Position numbers and translations under genes: made by a program. From NCBI GenBank assembly GCA_018398805.1, contig JAGFBZ010000336.1, positions 62,001 to 126,000 on the forward strand: DNA of 64,000 nucleotides, written 5' to 3'. The DNA is from Hirundichthys speculiger. Lineage: Eukaryota > Chordata > Actinopteri > Beloniformes > Exocoetidae. Positions 12,789 through 25,510 of this stretch are shown here, in pieces (the first letter of the stretch is position 1; each line of letters starts with the position of its first letter). The notes beneath the pieces are model-generated. The model had not been told where the DNA came from and did no database searches. It saw only the letters and a list, made by a program, of their open reading frames with translations.

Positions 12789-12789
12789 N
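12789..12789. other. Ambiguous base at the duplication junction
   Basis: An N sits exactly between the last base of copy 1 and the poly-A/TA tract that begins copy 2. The sequence left of N matches the end of copy 2 (19795-19804). The sequence right of N matches the head of copy 1. This is what a forced join or gap-fill edge looks like. Confidence 0.9.
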
Positions 12790-12792
12790 AAA

Positions 12793-12826
<34 letters not shown>

Positions 12827-12853
12827 TCTCTATATATAGATATATATATTATA

Positions 12854-14404
12854 CACTACAAACAAAAAGTTAAGGATATTTTGAAATTTGTTGATATTTT
12901 ATGCTATTTTCGTGAATTGGCCTAATTTTCTCTGTTTTTTTCATGAAATGTCTTGTTTGTCGTGTTTTGACTCGGTTCCACTTGATTGATCCCAGCCAGA
13001 TTGAGCTTATCCTGGTACTCACATTTGGCTATTTAAGAGCCTGTTCATGTTGGTGATTTGTTCATTTTGTAAGGTGGCTGAAACGAAAACGTTCTTGCTT
13101 ATTGTTGTTGTCTTGCTAATGTTGTGTGAAGGTTGTGGAGCTCCTCGACATCATCTGGATGCTCCGGAGGTGCTAGAGCAGTCCAGCTCCTTGAGGATGG
13201 GTACGGCAGTTGAGGTGGCCAGGGCGGTTCGGTGTAAGCCAGAGTGTTGTGTCACGTCTGTACCAACGCTTCCAGGAGACCGGGCTGTATCAGGACAGAC
13301 CACATTCGGGCCGCCCTCAGGCCTTAACAGCACCACCTGCACCAACCTTGCTCTGTGGATTGGGGGCTTGTCATCCATTAGCAGAAAATCCGGACCCACA
13401 GCACCGGCATAGGCACAAACTATGGGAAGAATAATGTCATCACGATACCCCGGGCATTAATCCCACCACCTTGCTGGAACACGTGGAGATCTGTGCGCCC
13501 CCCATACTAATCCCTGCCCACACCATCAAAATGGGCCACCGAAACGGTTAGTGCTCAACAATGGCACACTCTGCAAAGCGTTCCCCACGGGCCCTCCATA
13601 CTCTCTGGCGTCTATCGTTGGTGGAAACACAAAACCTGACTCGTCCGAGAAGAGTACACATGACCAGCCTCGATATTCCAGTCCACGTGTTCACGAGAAA
13701 AGGCCAACCTTGCCTGATGGTGTCTAGGGGCCAATCGTGGGGTCACAGCCGGACGTCTGGCATTCAGGCCATCAGCATTTAGTCGGTTCCCTCACAGTCT
13801 GAACACTGACATGGACACCAGTGGCATTTTAAGATTATTTCTGAGAGTGATTGCCGAGTCGAAGCGGTTTCGTCGAGCATGTGTCCTCAAATAATGGTCC
13901 TGGGGGTCTGTTAAGGCCCGAGGGCGCCCGAACGTGGTCTGTCCTGATACAGCCCTGTCTCCTGGAAGCGTTGGTACAGACGTGACACAACACCTCTGGC
14001 TTACACCAAAACGCCTGGCCACCTCAACTTGCCGTACCCCATCCTCAAGGAGCTGGACTGCTCTAGCCACCTCCGGAGCATCTAGATGATGTCGAGGAGC
14101 TCTACAACCTTCACACAACATTAGCAGACAACAACAATAAGCAAGAACATTTTCGTTTTCATTTTCAGCCACCTTACAAATGAACAAATCACCCACATGA
14201 ACAGGCTCTTTAAAATAGCCAAATGTGAGTACCAGGATAAAGCTCAATCTGGCTGGGATCAATCAAGTGGAACCGAGTCAAACACAAAAATATAGACTGG
14301 ACAAACAAGACATTTCATGAAAACAGAGAAAATTAGGCCAATTCACAAAAATAGCATAAAATATCAGCAAATTTCAAAATATCCTTAACTTTTTGTTTGT
14401 AGTG
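12854..14404 (-). mobile_element. Tc1 foldback element, second copy
   Basis: Matches 5819-7369, including the long inverted arms, the terminal CACTACAAAC repeats and the TA flanks. The transposase frame is fragmented: its N-terminal part is open on the minus strand at 13792-14262 with a frame break just after the GVSQ helix. The rest lies in short pieces at 13151-13780. Breaks are single-base indels, consistent with read errors or recent decay. Confidence 0.85.
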
Positions 14405-14570
<166 letters not shown>

Positions 14571-17500
14571 AAGTAAAAACGTGGAGAGAGGACAGCAGCC
14601 GCAGACTTGCTATCTTATCTCTCTTCTCCCACCCAGCCTCAGCCCACAGATTCGCTTGCTCAGCAATTATCAAACTCTCACTGATTTGGGTCATAAAAGT
14701 TCACCACTCATGCAGGAATATATGGGAACACATAGAGCAAAAAATGTGAAAAAATAGACATACAGTACTAAAGGGGCATATCCAAGCCTGACAGAAGAAA
14801 AGAGAGTCCAACTCTGTGAGTCCTGATTCTCTGGGAACCTCTGAGGAACCAGAAAATGTATTTGTATAATTTATACTGTTTTATACTTGCTTTAACTGTA
14901 CTTACTACTCTACTGCTTTTTCATTCTGTAAAGTTATGAGTTTCCCTTTTGTTTTGAAAGTTCCTATAAATAATTGAAGTTATCAATCACAGCGGTGAAG
15001 TAGCTGACTTTTCCACTGGTAATCTCCAGGAACACTGTAAACCACAGATAAAGACAACTCTGGGGCTGCCCCTGCAGTCAAGAGGATGGCCCTGGTGGGA
15101 AAGGCTGTTTTGCCTGGCTATCTGAATTTTCAGAAAGTCAAAGTGCGGCTCAAGAACTTTTGAACCTCGGAAGCTCCAAAAGAGAGCTCTTGGGCTGAGT
15201 AAATCCATATGATCTTCAAACTGAGAGATGGTGACAGACATTTTTAGAGAGCGCAGTATTCCAGACCCTCATTACCCTTCTAATCACCTCCTCCAAAATG
15301 GCATCTGAACGTCCTTGGAGAGCCTACATGACACTCTTAATTCAGTTAATTTTCATGTTTCACTACAAGTTTTTCAACCTTGACGTTGGAGAAGGAGACT
15401 AATAAGTTGATATCTTGTGGGCTCACTAGTGAAATATGGTAAATAATTATGATAAAGCCTGAACAATAGTGTTTGCCATGTCACATCAATATAATGTCCC
15501 TGATGGCTTGCCATACTTTGCCACACTTGCTGTGACTATCGGTGGGTTAATACTTTCCACTTATCTGCAGGTTCAGACTGTCTGCATGCTCCCCTCTGCA
15601 GATGTTTGTGGGGGTGCTTACTGTTGTGGGAGTTTCATCAACGCATCATCAGCTCAAAATGGGTCAAGACTGGTTTAGTTTTCTTTCATACCTTCTCATA
15701 AACTCAGTGGCATCTTTCAATAATCTAACAGGACAGCTATTTTGGCTTTTAGCGTGTCCTCAAATTAAATTGAGTCTTGAGCTCATTCCTTGTCAAAGAA
15801 TCACCAGCAACATAATTATTTGACCTGCTGTGGAGAAGTTTCAACTGCTTAAAAAACAATGCACTAATGTACTTTTGCTTGAGTTGGACTCTGGGTAATG
15901 TAGGCACCAGATTCCTACAAAGAAGAAAGGAATATTAAAAAGAGAATCAGGTTGCTTTTGATGATGATTCTACCCAAATAATAAAAGCAGCAAATTAGTA
16001 AAATTCCTACAAACTTTAGTCAAGGACAACTGATTGAGAGGGGAGCCATTGAAACCAGTTGTGATTAGATTTGATCACATTCCCATCAGGATCAACCAGG
16101 GTCCAACTGGGTGCATTACCTGATGAACCATGAGCAATACGCCATTAAGAGATTCACATTCACGTGAACTGCCAGTGAGCAGATAAATGATAATGACAGC
16201 ACTTCTCTTTAACTTTGCTTGATGTTAAATATGATCTGTTCACACAAGAGGTATTGATGGCAGAGCTCATGCTGAAGAGACTGGCCCAAAGATTTAACAT
16301 TTCACATAAAGCCTCACAACGGTTTGGTTTTGTAATAAATCATGTGTATTAATGAGAGAACAAGTGCGCAACAGCAGGTGTTGTGTGAGAGCCCGGTGAT
16401 CGGACCTTTACCCCTGCGGTACGGCTGTCCCTTTTCACTGTACTGAATCACTTGAATCCATTCATTAAAGCAATTAGTTTACTGAGTCATTTAATACTTG
16501 AATTATTCAGTACGTGATTGGAACTACGACTGCATATATCAGACTCCTGAACTGGAACATGGATGAACAGTTTGTGTCGTATGCTGTCACTTTGAGATGG
16601 CTCCTCTTAAAAATCTGGACATGACAAAAGTTTTCCTTGTGTGGTGTCTGAACAATATGATCTTTTACATATATACCTATTAGTTTTGACCATGTCCTTT
16701 TAAAAGAAGTTCACGGAGTTTAGGACATTCAACAAGTTCATGTTGGTGTGTGAGATTACTCTGTCTGCAAGTTTGTAGGTTTCACTGAGTCCACATCCTT
16801 CCTTTTCTGAAAAATAGATTATAGATTGATGGCCAAGAAGAAACAAAGAGCTGGGAATCTGTCATAGAGAGTTTTTGATCGATCCCAACTGTAAACTTAA
16901 GACGGTACTGTTTATGTTTGAAGAAGATAAGCAAGTAAGGAGTGAATATAAAACTGTCTCATTAAATTTTGACTGGTTACATCTGTGAAACTGAAGCTTA
17001 GCTAAATAGGCGTTGACCAGACTATAAATGAGCCTGCTCTTCTTTGTTCTCGGATTTTTTTCTTTTATGATTGACTCAGGAAATCCAAGACTCATTCCAG
17101 AAGTCTGTCCTTGTGCTTTCTTTTTCTTTGTAAAAAATCTTTTTATGCATTTAAAAGTTGGCCTGGAGCAGCAGCTTTTTTCTGAACCCATTAACACACT
17201 AAGAATGGCACAGCAAATCCAGAAAGGAAGAGGAAGAAGAGGAAAGGTCTTAAAGTCACATCCTTTGTCACCAGGTGACTAACTACTGATATTTGGATTT
17301 TTTTAATTTATATTTGGATTGATTGAGAGATTGAGAATGCCTGAAAAAACAACATAGAACTAGAAAATGTTTGTCTCATCATTTATGGCAACATAACATA
17401 TTATGTTGAAACTGGCTCAATCCAGTTTGTGGTTTTGTAATTTGAATAAAGTCACTTGTCACACATGACATATTAAACTGTGTCATAATTTATTAAACAA

Positions 17501-17904
17501 AAACTAAGCCAAAATGGAGAACCATTGGGTGAAAAACCGAGAATACTCTTGAGTTATTTGGTGTATGACTGATGCCAAAACTACAATAACAAATAAGAAA
17601 CAAGCAGCAGAAAACTGGTTGACAATAACTGCTATGTCATGTTAAAAAAAAAAATCAGCACCAGAGAAAATCAAGCTAAACTTAACAGAAATTCATTCTG
17701 CAATCAATCAAAATTGTTAAACAAAAAATGAAACAAGGAAAAAAAGAAATATGTGATTGCACAGCAGCAGTATAAAGGCATTATTCATCTGTCCAGAGAT
17801 CATTTTATAGTAGACTTCATTTTATCCTGATTCTAACACATGGCAGAGAGCATAAATTGAATACATTATTAATGTCCTATTATCTGCTGCTGTGTGTGTG
17901 AAAT
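14571..17904. other. Non-coding stretch of duplicated copy 2
   Basis: Counterpart of 7557-10869, including the unit-associated upstream segment at 15557-15830. No gene is recognised. The short open frames here are not conserved in frame with copy 1, which argues against coding. Confidence 0.5.
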
Positions 17905-18037
17905 TTAAATCTCTGCCTGAGAGATTTTGATGGTTGAATATGCGCTGAAGTCTGAACTCTTCCTCCTAGTCTTCTTCCTCTTTGGTCTCTGTGAAGCCTG
18001 ATGGGTTTCCACTGCAGCATAACACACGTCAACCACC
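17905..18037 (-). CDS. Locus B tail exon with two ITIM-like motifs
   Basis: The acceptor is attag followed by GGTGGTTGAC. The orphan copy at 11001 reads GGTGTTGAC, so this exon has one inserted base (133 versus 132 nt) right at its start. Downstream of that base the frame matches the family: VCYAALETHQASQRP, a Lys/Arg-rich stretch, SSDFSAYSTI, then the stop. The two tyrosines are about 28 residues apart, a normal ITIM spacing and too far for an ITAM. Confidence 0.7.
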
Positions 18038-21000
18038 CTAATATTCAACAAAGCATCATAACCATGTGGTTTTGCAATACATTACGTGTGGTAGTGACAG
18101 AACAAAGCAGAAAATGGATATAACGGGTGTTAGAGGAAACGGTAATGACAGAACATAGTACACCTCTGCTTAATTAAGTCTAAATATTTAGACGGTCACA
18201 ACAGATAGATTACCTGCGTCTCTCCTGTTTGGATTATTGTATCATGTCTCATGACTCGTATTATGTCCTCATCATCTTGGGGTTTATTTGCTCCAGAAAT
18301 GAGAAGACAATATAAATATTCATGATTTAATACACATTTGTTAATGGTGCATGAGATCCTGCATGGACAAGAGCAACCTTCAACCAACAGGAAGCAAACA
18401 GACAGACTCAGACTGACAAGAGGCGTAGGACGTAGAGGAAATCAATCGAGAAATAGGCTGTGCAAAGAAAACAGAAAAACCAAGAAAACACAAGTAGGCA
18501 AATAATTAAACAGACGACAGAAGCAATCTTAACAAAACCAGAAGATTGGCAAACCTTGAGTGCAAACACCCTGAGAGAGACTCGTATGACAGGTACCTGT
18601 TTTCTGGCAAAGCCCGTAAACCAGGAGAGACGAGAGGACGGCGGAGACGACAGAAACAGCTGGACACACACAGAAGAGCAGCTTCCAGCAGGAATCACAG
18701 GCCTGCTGAGAGCTGTTGATGTTGGAGTGGAGACCTGTGGAGTTTGGTTGGAGGGTTCGTGTGAATGGATGAATGAGAAACACAACAGAAAGCTCTTTGT
18801 AGAACCTGGACATGGTTAACAAAGTACTATATAAGTTATAAAATTGATGGATATGAACCACAAACACAAAGATGAGGGTTGGCTCATTCAATTTCATGAC
18901 GTGACTCTGAAATCATGTTCAATTATTTCCTGATGAGAATTTCTTCCTGTGTATATTGACAGTTGCATCAGCAGACCTTCAAACACTAACTTCAGATTCT
19001 TGTTAGAAATATTGTTGTGTACATTACAGGAGAGCTCGGAGAGGATTTTCCTGGATAGCTATCTATTCTGCAAAGTATTTTGTTTGAGCCTGAATTATTG
19101 ATGGTTTTCAGAAAGCAGGTGCAGAACAGATGTGGTCATACAAGCAAAGGAAAAATAATTCAAGGGGCTTCGACCAGAATATGGGTGCCCTCTAATCACC
19201 TGATCAGATTTTGAAATCCCAAAGGAAAATGTATTCACTCACAGAGGTGGAACAGGACACTATTAAAAAAATTATATTAAATAATGAGTGATATCAACCT
19301 CTTTATCATGTAAGCTCTATGGAAATCTTCTTGGATGACTTTCACTTTTGTGGCTACTGGAAAGATGGATAGATAGATAGATAGATAGATAAAAAATAAG
19401 GGGTGTAGAAATGATCCAGACCACTTTTCTCAAAGATCTGTATATTGTTCCACTTCTCATAGGTTACGTTCTGCATCCCCATTGTTTTTTTTCTTTTATG
19501 AAAACTGACATTTGCAAATAATTAATGACAACAAAACAAAAACTTAGAATAACCCAAGATATTTTATGTGAGGTACTGGCATTCAATTGGTGATATTTGT
19601 GATATTCGTGATGCAGGGAAGGATAATCATTTGTGTCTGTGCACTGCTCCTATAAAAGTCATTGGTTTATCCCAAATACGATCGATGGCTGGCTTGACCA
19701 CAGTAAACCTTCTTTTTTCATCTTCAGCATACTTTCACTATGCAAATGCGACATGTCAGTGTTCAGACATCTTCATGTTATCTGATTTTCTGATGAAATT
19801 TAGCCTGTTTCAGCTTTGTAAAGCAGAGGAGACAGAGTAAGGGTGAATTCCAATTCCTCCCTTAACCCTCAATCTCAAAAATGCACGTTCCCGCTAAGGG
19901 CAAGTGCTGTCCTAATTCTAAGGGAAGTCAAGTTGAGGGACAAGTTTGAGGGCTGTATCGCCCTTAATATTAAGATTTTCCGACACCACCCTTGGAAGTA
20001 AGGGCTATCCAGAAGCTAGCTACAAACGTAAGTATCTTCGTATATCTTAAAGATATAAATGTTACGAAACCATTTTATTGTGTTTGTTTGAGATTTTTTT
20101 CATGGATTAACATTGTTGTTGCTTAACATTTATTAATTTACCCGTCCCGGTCCCGTCAGCAGTCCAGATCCCGTCAGCGGTCCAGGTCGGCTTCACATTA
20201 CTTGTACTCGTCAGTGGTCGCGGTCCCGTCGGCGGTCCGGGTCGGCTTCATGTTACTTGTATACCTTGTTGTGTAGCGACGGAGGACTGAATAATGTATC
20301 CTCTATTGTGTTATTTGCTAATATTGGAGAATATACAGCGCTCTTTTCAATGTTATCCCTGTGTCATTTCAGGAAATACAGAGACAACACGGGCTCTGAT
20401 ACATTTTAGTCTGAAGACATAACTGCACTCAAGGGGTGTCCCATTTCTAAGTCACAAGATAGTCCTTACACTTACTTTCAAGGGTTAAGATTGAGGGCCA
20501 AAAATTGAGGGTTAAGGGCGAGGGTTGAGATTGAGGGTTAAGAGAGGAATTGGAATTGGCCCTAACTCAGGGTATCTGGAAGTAAACCAGGTTTAGTGCA
20601 CAGAGTCAAACCAGCTTAACTGAACCTTCTTGCTCGGGGTTAAGTTACCTCACTTTGCTTGACAGTTTGCACATAACCTGCTTTCTGAAATGGCCCGCTG
20701 GTCTCACCATTGTCAATTAAATATAAATAATTAAACACAATCTAACTGGAATATCTGTGAACTTGCTTTGTTAAGCTGTGTTCACACCACCAGCCCAAAT
20801 CCCATTTTAAACAGATCTGATCACAGTATCATTTGTCCGACTGACCCTTTATGTGTGCTTTATTTCTTGCTGTTGTGTCTGTCATGTTCCAGGTGGATTA
20901 GCTTTCAACTGACGGGCAGCTACATTTAGCTAATGGAGAAATCCTCTGTCACTTCCCTGCACTGCTCTGTCTGGCAGTCATAGTTATTGTTGTTTTTTGT

Positions 21001-21997
21001 TTCACATTGCTAAAAAAGACCTTTAAGAAATCCGATTTTAGTGAACAGACCGCTCAGATTGGGATGCATAAGTGAAAATCTGATTAGAAGTGCATTTGCA
21101 ACCACGTCTCTAAAGAGAAAACATTTTATTGTAGTTTTTGGTTGTTCAAACTGTCAACAAATTTATTTAGATGCAGTCATAATTTGCAAAAAAAAAATAT
21201 TTGGATTAGCAGCCTGAACATGGGCTTAAATGTCCAGCTTTCTGTTTCTCAAATCTCAAAATAAAAACTCTCCCAAACTGGTTTAAAAAGATTGTTAATA
21301 AGTGTTGGGCACACATTGAATTGTCACACTTTAAACCTCATGCCTTCTGTTTTCCACCTACTTTGATCATAAAGACAGCTGCTCATGAATATCATTTCAC
21401 TGCTGTGCTGATCATTAAGAATAATTACGTTTGCTGTACATTTCAGTCACGCATGGATAATTAGGACAAAAGTACTTACCAACAGTGATTTTAGTTGTGA
21501 TGTTGCCGTATTTATAAATGTGTCTCTTTGCAATTGTATTTTTGCCGTCCAGCTTCAGCTCTTGAGTTCCACAGTAGTAGAAGCCCTCATCGGAGCCAGA
21601 GACATTCTTGATTACCAGGTCATGAGAATAAGAGGAAAAGTTCCTCACATATTCAAAACGAGGAAGTTTCTGCACGTTTTCAAAAGCATATGTAGAGTAA
21701 AAGCTGTAGAAAGTGATAACAAGGGGAGGCTGGTTCTCATGGGAACAGTTCCTGAACCACACTATTGATACCCCAGTTGATACTCTGCAGTCACAGTGGA
21801 GGGTGATGTTGTCTCCAGGTCTGACTGTCGCCTCCAACTCTGATCCAGAACTCACGTAATGACTGCGACAAACACCTCCTGGAGGAGAAACACGGTTATA
21901 GAAATGTGTCCAGTATCCAAGATTTCAAGATACAGGTAAGAAGACTAACAATTTTGTTACCCAAGAGAACGAGGAGAATGACTTGCTGTCTGTCCAT
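17905..21997 (-). CDS. Locus B: single-V-domain inhibitory-type Ig receptor (five exons)
   Basis: Exons on the minus strand: 21961-21997 (signal, MDRQQVILLVLLG), 21480-21878 (V domain), 18597-18734 (stalk and membrane span), 18214-18290 (linker), 17905-18037 (tail). All junctions have GT/AG ends and phases 1-1-1-0. The predicted product is about 260 residues. It is a type I surface receptor with one V-set domain, one uncharged membrane span, and a tail with VCYAAL and SAYSTI motifs that would recruit SH2 phosphatases if phosphorylated. The absence of a charged residue in the span argues against use of an activating adaptor. The tail exon here carries one extra base (near 18033-18034) relative to copy 1, which would shift the frame before the first ITIM. 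Because this falls in the indel-rich duplication, I suspect a sequence error. The 2.7-kb intron holds a PIF/Harbinger insertion. NITR or CD300-like kinship is inference. Confidence 0.75.
18597..18734 (-). CDS. Locus B stalk and transmembrane exon
   Basis: 46 codons in phase 1-1. A Ser/Asn/Gln stalk with a membrane-proximal Cys pair (ACDSCW) is followed by about 25 hydrophobic residues. The exon ends LLVYGLCQKTG at a gtacct donor. It is identical in frame to the exon at 11562-11699. Confidence 0.85.
19841..20562. mobile_element. PIF/Harbinger-type MITE (722 bp)
   Basis: Flanked by the trinucleotide TAA on both sides (19838-19840, 20563-20565). The inverted termini run GGGTGAATTCCAATTCCTCC at the left, and GGCCAATTCCAATTCCTC when the right end is reverse-complemented. 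Both continue into 'TTAACCCTCAATCTC'. Three-base TWA duplications are characteristic of PIF/Harbinger. The middle (20140-20270) has an imperfect direct repeat built on 'cagcggtccaggtcggcttca'. There is no transposase frame. It lies inside the V-to-transmembrane intron of locus B. Confidence 0.8.
20566..20700. repeat. Dispersed repeat related to 33600-33780
   Basis: Shares 'aaaccaggtttag', 'gcacagagtc' and 'cctgctttctgaaa'-like blocks with the stretch inside the hAT-like element at 33.6 kb. Non-coding; the family is not recognised. Confidence 0.35.
21480..21878 (-). CDS. Locus B V-domain exon (intact)
   Basis: 399 nt, phase 1-1, with acceptor cctccag and donor gtaagt. The mature protein begins GVCRSHYVSSGSELE. 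V-set landmarks are RPGDNITLHCDC (first canonical Cys), VSIVWFRNCSHENQPPLV (Trp of the core), and NVSGSDEGFYYCGTQEL (second canonical Cys, Asp-x-Gly-x-Tyr-x-Cys). It ends with a J-like YGNITTKITVG strand. Two extra cysteines, in CDC and RNCS, could form a second disulfide; extra disulfides are also known in CD300 and pIgR-type V domains. Several N-x-S/T sites suggest N-glycosylation. There are no stops or frame breaks. Confidence 0.92.
21961..21997 (-). CDS. Locus B signal-peptide exon
   Basis: ATG at 21997 starts MDRQQVILLVLLG, followed by a gtaac donor in phase 1. The exon is 37 nt, the same length and phase as that of locus E (40825-40861), which supports this start. The spliced leader continues with GVC from the V exon, where signal cleavage is likely. 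Confidence 0.85.
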
Positions 21998-22889
21998 GAT
22001 GATGTTCTGGACATGAAAGCAGTTTCAGAAGTCTTACAGGCGGATGTTATAACCTAGAAAGATTTTTCCTTTGAAGGAAATGTAGCTGCTGATTGGCTGA
22101 TTGAATGGAACATTTTACTCTGAGGTTGTTTTTTTGGGGTGTAATGTGCAAAGGGCAACTTGATGGCTTTTGAGTTGGCTCAACCCACATACTCAGCTCT
22201 GCTGTTCATCCCACAAATGCATGTTCATTCTAAATGTTACACCTTTTAGAACAGAAATAATTAGGCTTTCCAACGGTATCAGATTTATTGCAAAGAAGCG
22301 CTGCTACTACATGTGGTTGAGGCTTTTCTGGTTTTATCTCATAACTTCTTGTAACTGTTTTGGAAACTGTTTGATTACTTCTTATAAACAGTATGGCGGC
22401 CAGTTTTATTCTTTGAGGAAGAAACAGCTCCAGGATGACAAAATCCGTGACCCACCTGTAGCGGGATTTCTGTGGTTGGCCAACTTGGAGAAAGAAAAAC
22501 AAACAAAAACACAAGCAGCCATTGCGTACTCATCCCATTATGTAAACAGAACAGAACTGAACGATTTAAAAAAAAAAAAATGTTGTCAACGTCAATTTAC
22601 AGGTGTTTGTTATCTATTCTCATCACTCAACGAATGACTTGATTTTCTGATTTCATTACAGTTTGAAACAGCGACAAACAGCCAACAGGAAATAGAACAA
22701 ACAGCAATGCACGAGAAATAACCAAATGCAAACACACAACTTTAATTTCAATTTTCAGGACAAATGCAGCAGGAAATTCATACAAAATAACAAATGATAG
22801 AAGTGGGTCGTCAAAAATATTCAATATACAAGTTCAAATGAAAACACTTAGATATTGGAGTGCTTTCATCATTAGAGGATCAAAGCATG

Positions 22890-23910
22890 GCCATAAAGTC
22901 CCAACGTCTGCGGACTCACCTTTTACTCACTGACATTAAAAACCTCTGTAGCTGTGGGGCTCTGGGGGTGGATGAGATCTGCTCTGAGCTCCTCAAGGCT
23001 CTGGGTGTTGAGAGTTTGTCCTGGTTGACACATCTCTCTGAGAACACTGGGGGCGGTACTTGTTGAATGGCTGAATAGGGGAGTGGTTTCCCCTTTTTAA
23101 GAAAGAGGTCCTGGTCTTAAGTTGCACTTATACGAGGATCACACTCCTCAGTCTTCCTGAAGAGTTGCAGGAGGAAAGAGTGGAGTTGAGAATCGGACCG
23201 ATGCAGATTCTGTCCCGACCATCCACAACTCTGGACCAGCTTAATGGCTTTGCTAATGACCAAAGGGGTATGAGAGAGTGTCCATATTTGCTACGGGACA
23301 TTCAGTCCCTAATATACTATAACACATTGACATCAGTAAGTCGGTTTCTTTCCAGCTGGGAGATGGACTCACTCGGGGCAGTCCATTGGCATTAATTCTG
23401 TTCCTAACATTTATAGACAGAATTTCTTGCAACAGTTAATGGGCCGAAGGGGTCCAGTTTAATGGTTTACACGTTTCGTTTCTGCTTTTTGCTCATCATG
23501 TGGTCCTGCTGGCATCACTGAGGTGTGATCTCCAGTTCTCACTGAAATGGTTTGCAGCCAAGTGTGGCGTGTTGGGGATGACAATCAGAACCTCCATATC
23601 CGAGGCCATGCTTCTCAGTTAGAAATAGATAAATGCCATCTCTGGGTTGGGGTTATATTTCCACAAGTGGAATGGTTCAAATATCTCTGGGGGCTGGTTC
23701 ATAAGCGAGGGTGGAATAGAGTTGAGAGACAGGTAGAATAGTCAAGAAAAGAGCGGTATTGTGAACTCTGTACTTGTCTGTTGTGGTGAAGAGAGACCTG
23801 AGCTGAAAGGCAAGGCTCTCTGGGTAAAAAAGTGACTTAAAAAGGGTTAACTATATAGACAGTGCTCCATCAGTTAGGAAGCAGCTTGGACCCAGACCTC
23901 CACTGGTGGC
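22890..23910 (+). pseudogene. Decayed non-LTR retrotransposon (reverse transcriptase relic)
   Basis: Broken frames keep short signatures of a teleost LINE. The GVDEICSELLKALGV stretch (about 22967-23015) precedes the RT palm. 'TLDQLNGFANDQ' and the 'SWEMDSLG' region lie in the middle, and a W-F-K-Y-L-W-G-L-V motif (near 23680) matches the conserved EFKYLGVLFTSEG-type block. The end has a 'gctgaaaggcaagg' echo of the C-terminal region. There are many stops and frameshifts, and no 5' end. I do not assign the clade. Confidence 0.6.
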
Positions 23911-24304
23911 ATTTTTGTTTTATTCCCTGTCATCTCCACTAGATGCCAAAAGTGCTTCAAAGAGAGCCAAAGTGTCATTTGACTTTGAAAAACTACGACT
24001 GCTGTGTTTGATGAATAACTTCAGCTGGTAACGCATAAGAAAATACATGCCCACACGGAGATATTCAGAAGAACAATGGATTCTGAAGATGCCCTCAGTG
24101 GCACTGATGTGGCCACATCTTTCCATGAAGCGATTTCTTTTTAGTGTGTGACACAAGCCTGCGCACAGTCTGAAAAGAGTAAATGACAATTATTATATCG
24201 AACAACAGGTAATAACTATCCTGAGCTGCAGTGGCTTCGGAGCTGCTGTGTAGATGTTGCTGATGTAGACCACAAGACACGCTTCACCAGTCATACAACA
24301 ACAC

Positions 24305-24410
24305 CTCCAGCGAGCTTGAACGTACTTACACGTTGGCCTCTGCTGTCATTTGAGGGGCTTTTTGTGACTGTGGGTTTCCTGTAAATCTTCTCTGATCACA
24401 TAGACTGAAT
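24305..24410 (-). repeat. Unit-associated upstream segment, locus B side
   Basis: Contains 'ggcctctgctgtcatttgaggggctt' and 'gtgggtttcctgtaa', related to 4225-4345, 43410-43510 and 1620-1720. It lies about 2.3 kb 5' of the locus B signal exon on the minus strand. Confidence 0.45.
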
Positions 24411-25125
24411 TATGTAACAGCATGTGAACCCGAGTGTTGTTGGTGTCGGGTGCTCATATAATGTCGATGATTTTCATTGCTCAAGAGATCCTGGCCCAAA
24501 TACCAAAGAAGGCCTTTCTGTGTACAGTTTGTAATTTATCCCCAAACCCTTTTGGGTTTTCTCTTAATACAGATTGTGATTTTGTTAAACCACAAAAAAG
24601 CTTACTGTACCTTTGGGTGACAATAATTAAAGTAATAGCTGTCAAAAACAAATAGTCCATCTAAATACATTTCAGTCTCCTACTCATGAACTGGTTCTGT
24701 TCTCAAAAGCTGTTCCAAAGTCCATTTTGTCCAGGAGTGTTGTTGTAGATTATTATTATTATTTATTTTTTTTTTTTAGAAGCTTTTAATCATGCACAAT
24801 ATCATAACCATAATAAAAATTCATCATGCACCAGTTAAGGCTCGTAATGTCAATCCTGTCATCTCAACCCTTCGTTTTCTTTTTACCATCAAACACTAAG
24901 AAATGCTAAAGCTAGATTTTTATTTGTTTGCATGTGTGCATGTGGACATGCATGGCAAATGTAGTCATTCCTGTCATAGTTTGCTATGGTGCTCCTTGGT
25001 CTAATGTTGGTGAAGTCAAGCTCAAATTATGTCGTGTGTGGTCAGAAAATATTGGAGGGTGCTCAAAGGACCAGAACCGGTTATTACCATGGCATTTGGG
25101 GCTTTTGGTTGACATGTAAACTACT

Positions 25126-25510
25126 ATTACCTCCGCCAAGGAGGTAAGGTTTTTGCTGGCGTTTATCTGTCTGTCTGTCTGTCTGTTTGCCTGTGTTCAA
25201 GATAACTCAAAAAGTTATGGATGGATTTTGATGAAATTTTCAGGAGTTGTCAGAAATGTGAAAAGGAAGAACTGATTTCATTTTGGGTGTGATATGGAAG
25301 AAATCCTGGATTCTGGATCACTTTCAAATTTTGGATAACATTGTGGTAAATGGGGCCAAAAATTCTGTTTCTCAATATCTCCGTTAATTATTGCCCAAAA
25401 CTCATGAAATTTGACTTAGAAATTGACAATGGGAACCTCTATCAAATTTCAAAGGCTGATCCGGATCTGATCCAGAAGGAGGATTTTATCGCCATCTCTA
25501 TAAAAACATT
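25126..25510 (+). repeat. Interspersed repeat shared with 61450-61790
   Basis: Begins 'cctccgccaaggaggt', has a (TCTG)n block, then 'aactcaaaaagttatgga', 'ttgatgaaattttcagg' and 'gaaaaggaagaactgatttc'. The copy at 61.45 kb is in the same orientation. I recognise this as a widespread animal repeat without a coding frame; the family name is not certain. Confidence 0.7.

Noticed and set aside
17905..18037. Reading the two tail tyrosines as an ITAM
   Set aside because: The spacing is about 26-28 residues, against 6-8 for an ITAM. Each site fits the ITIM consensus on its own.
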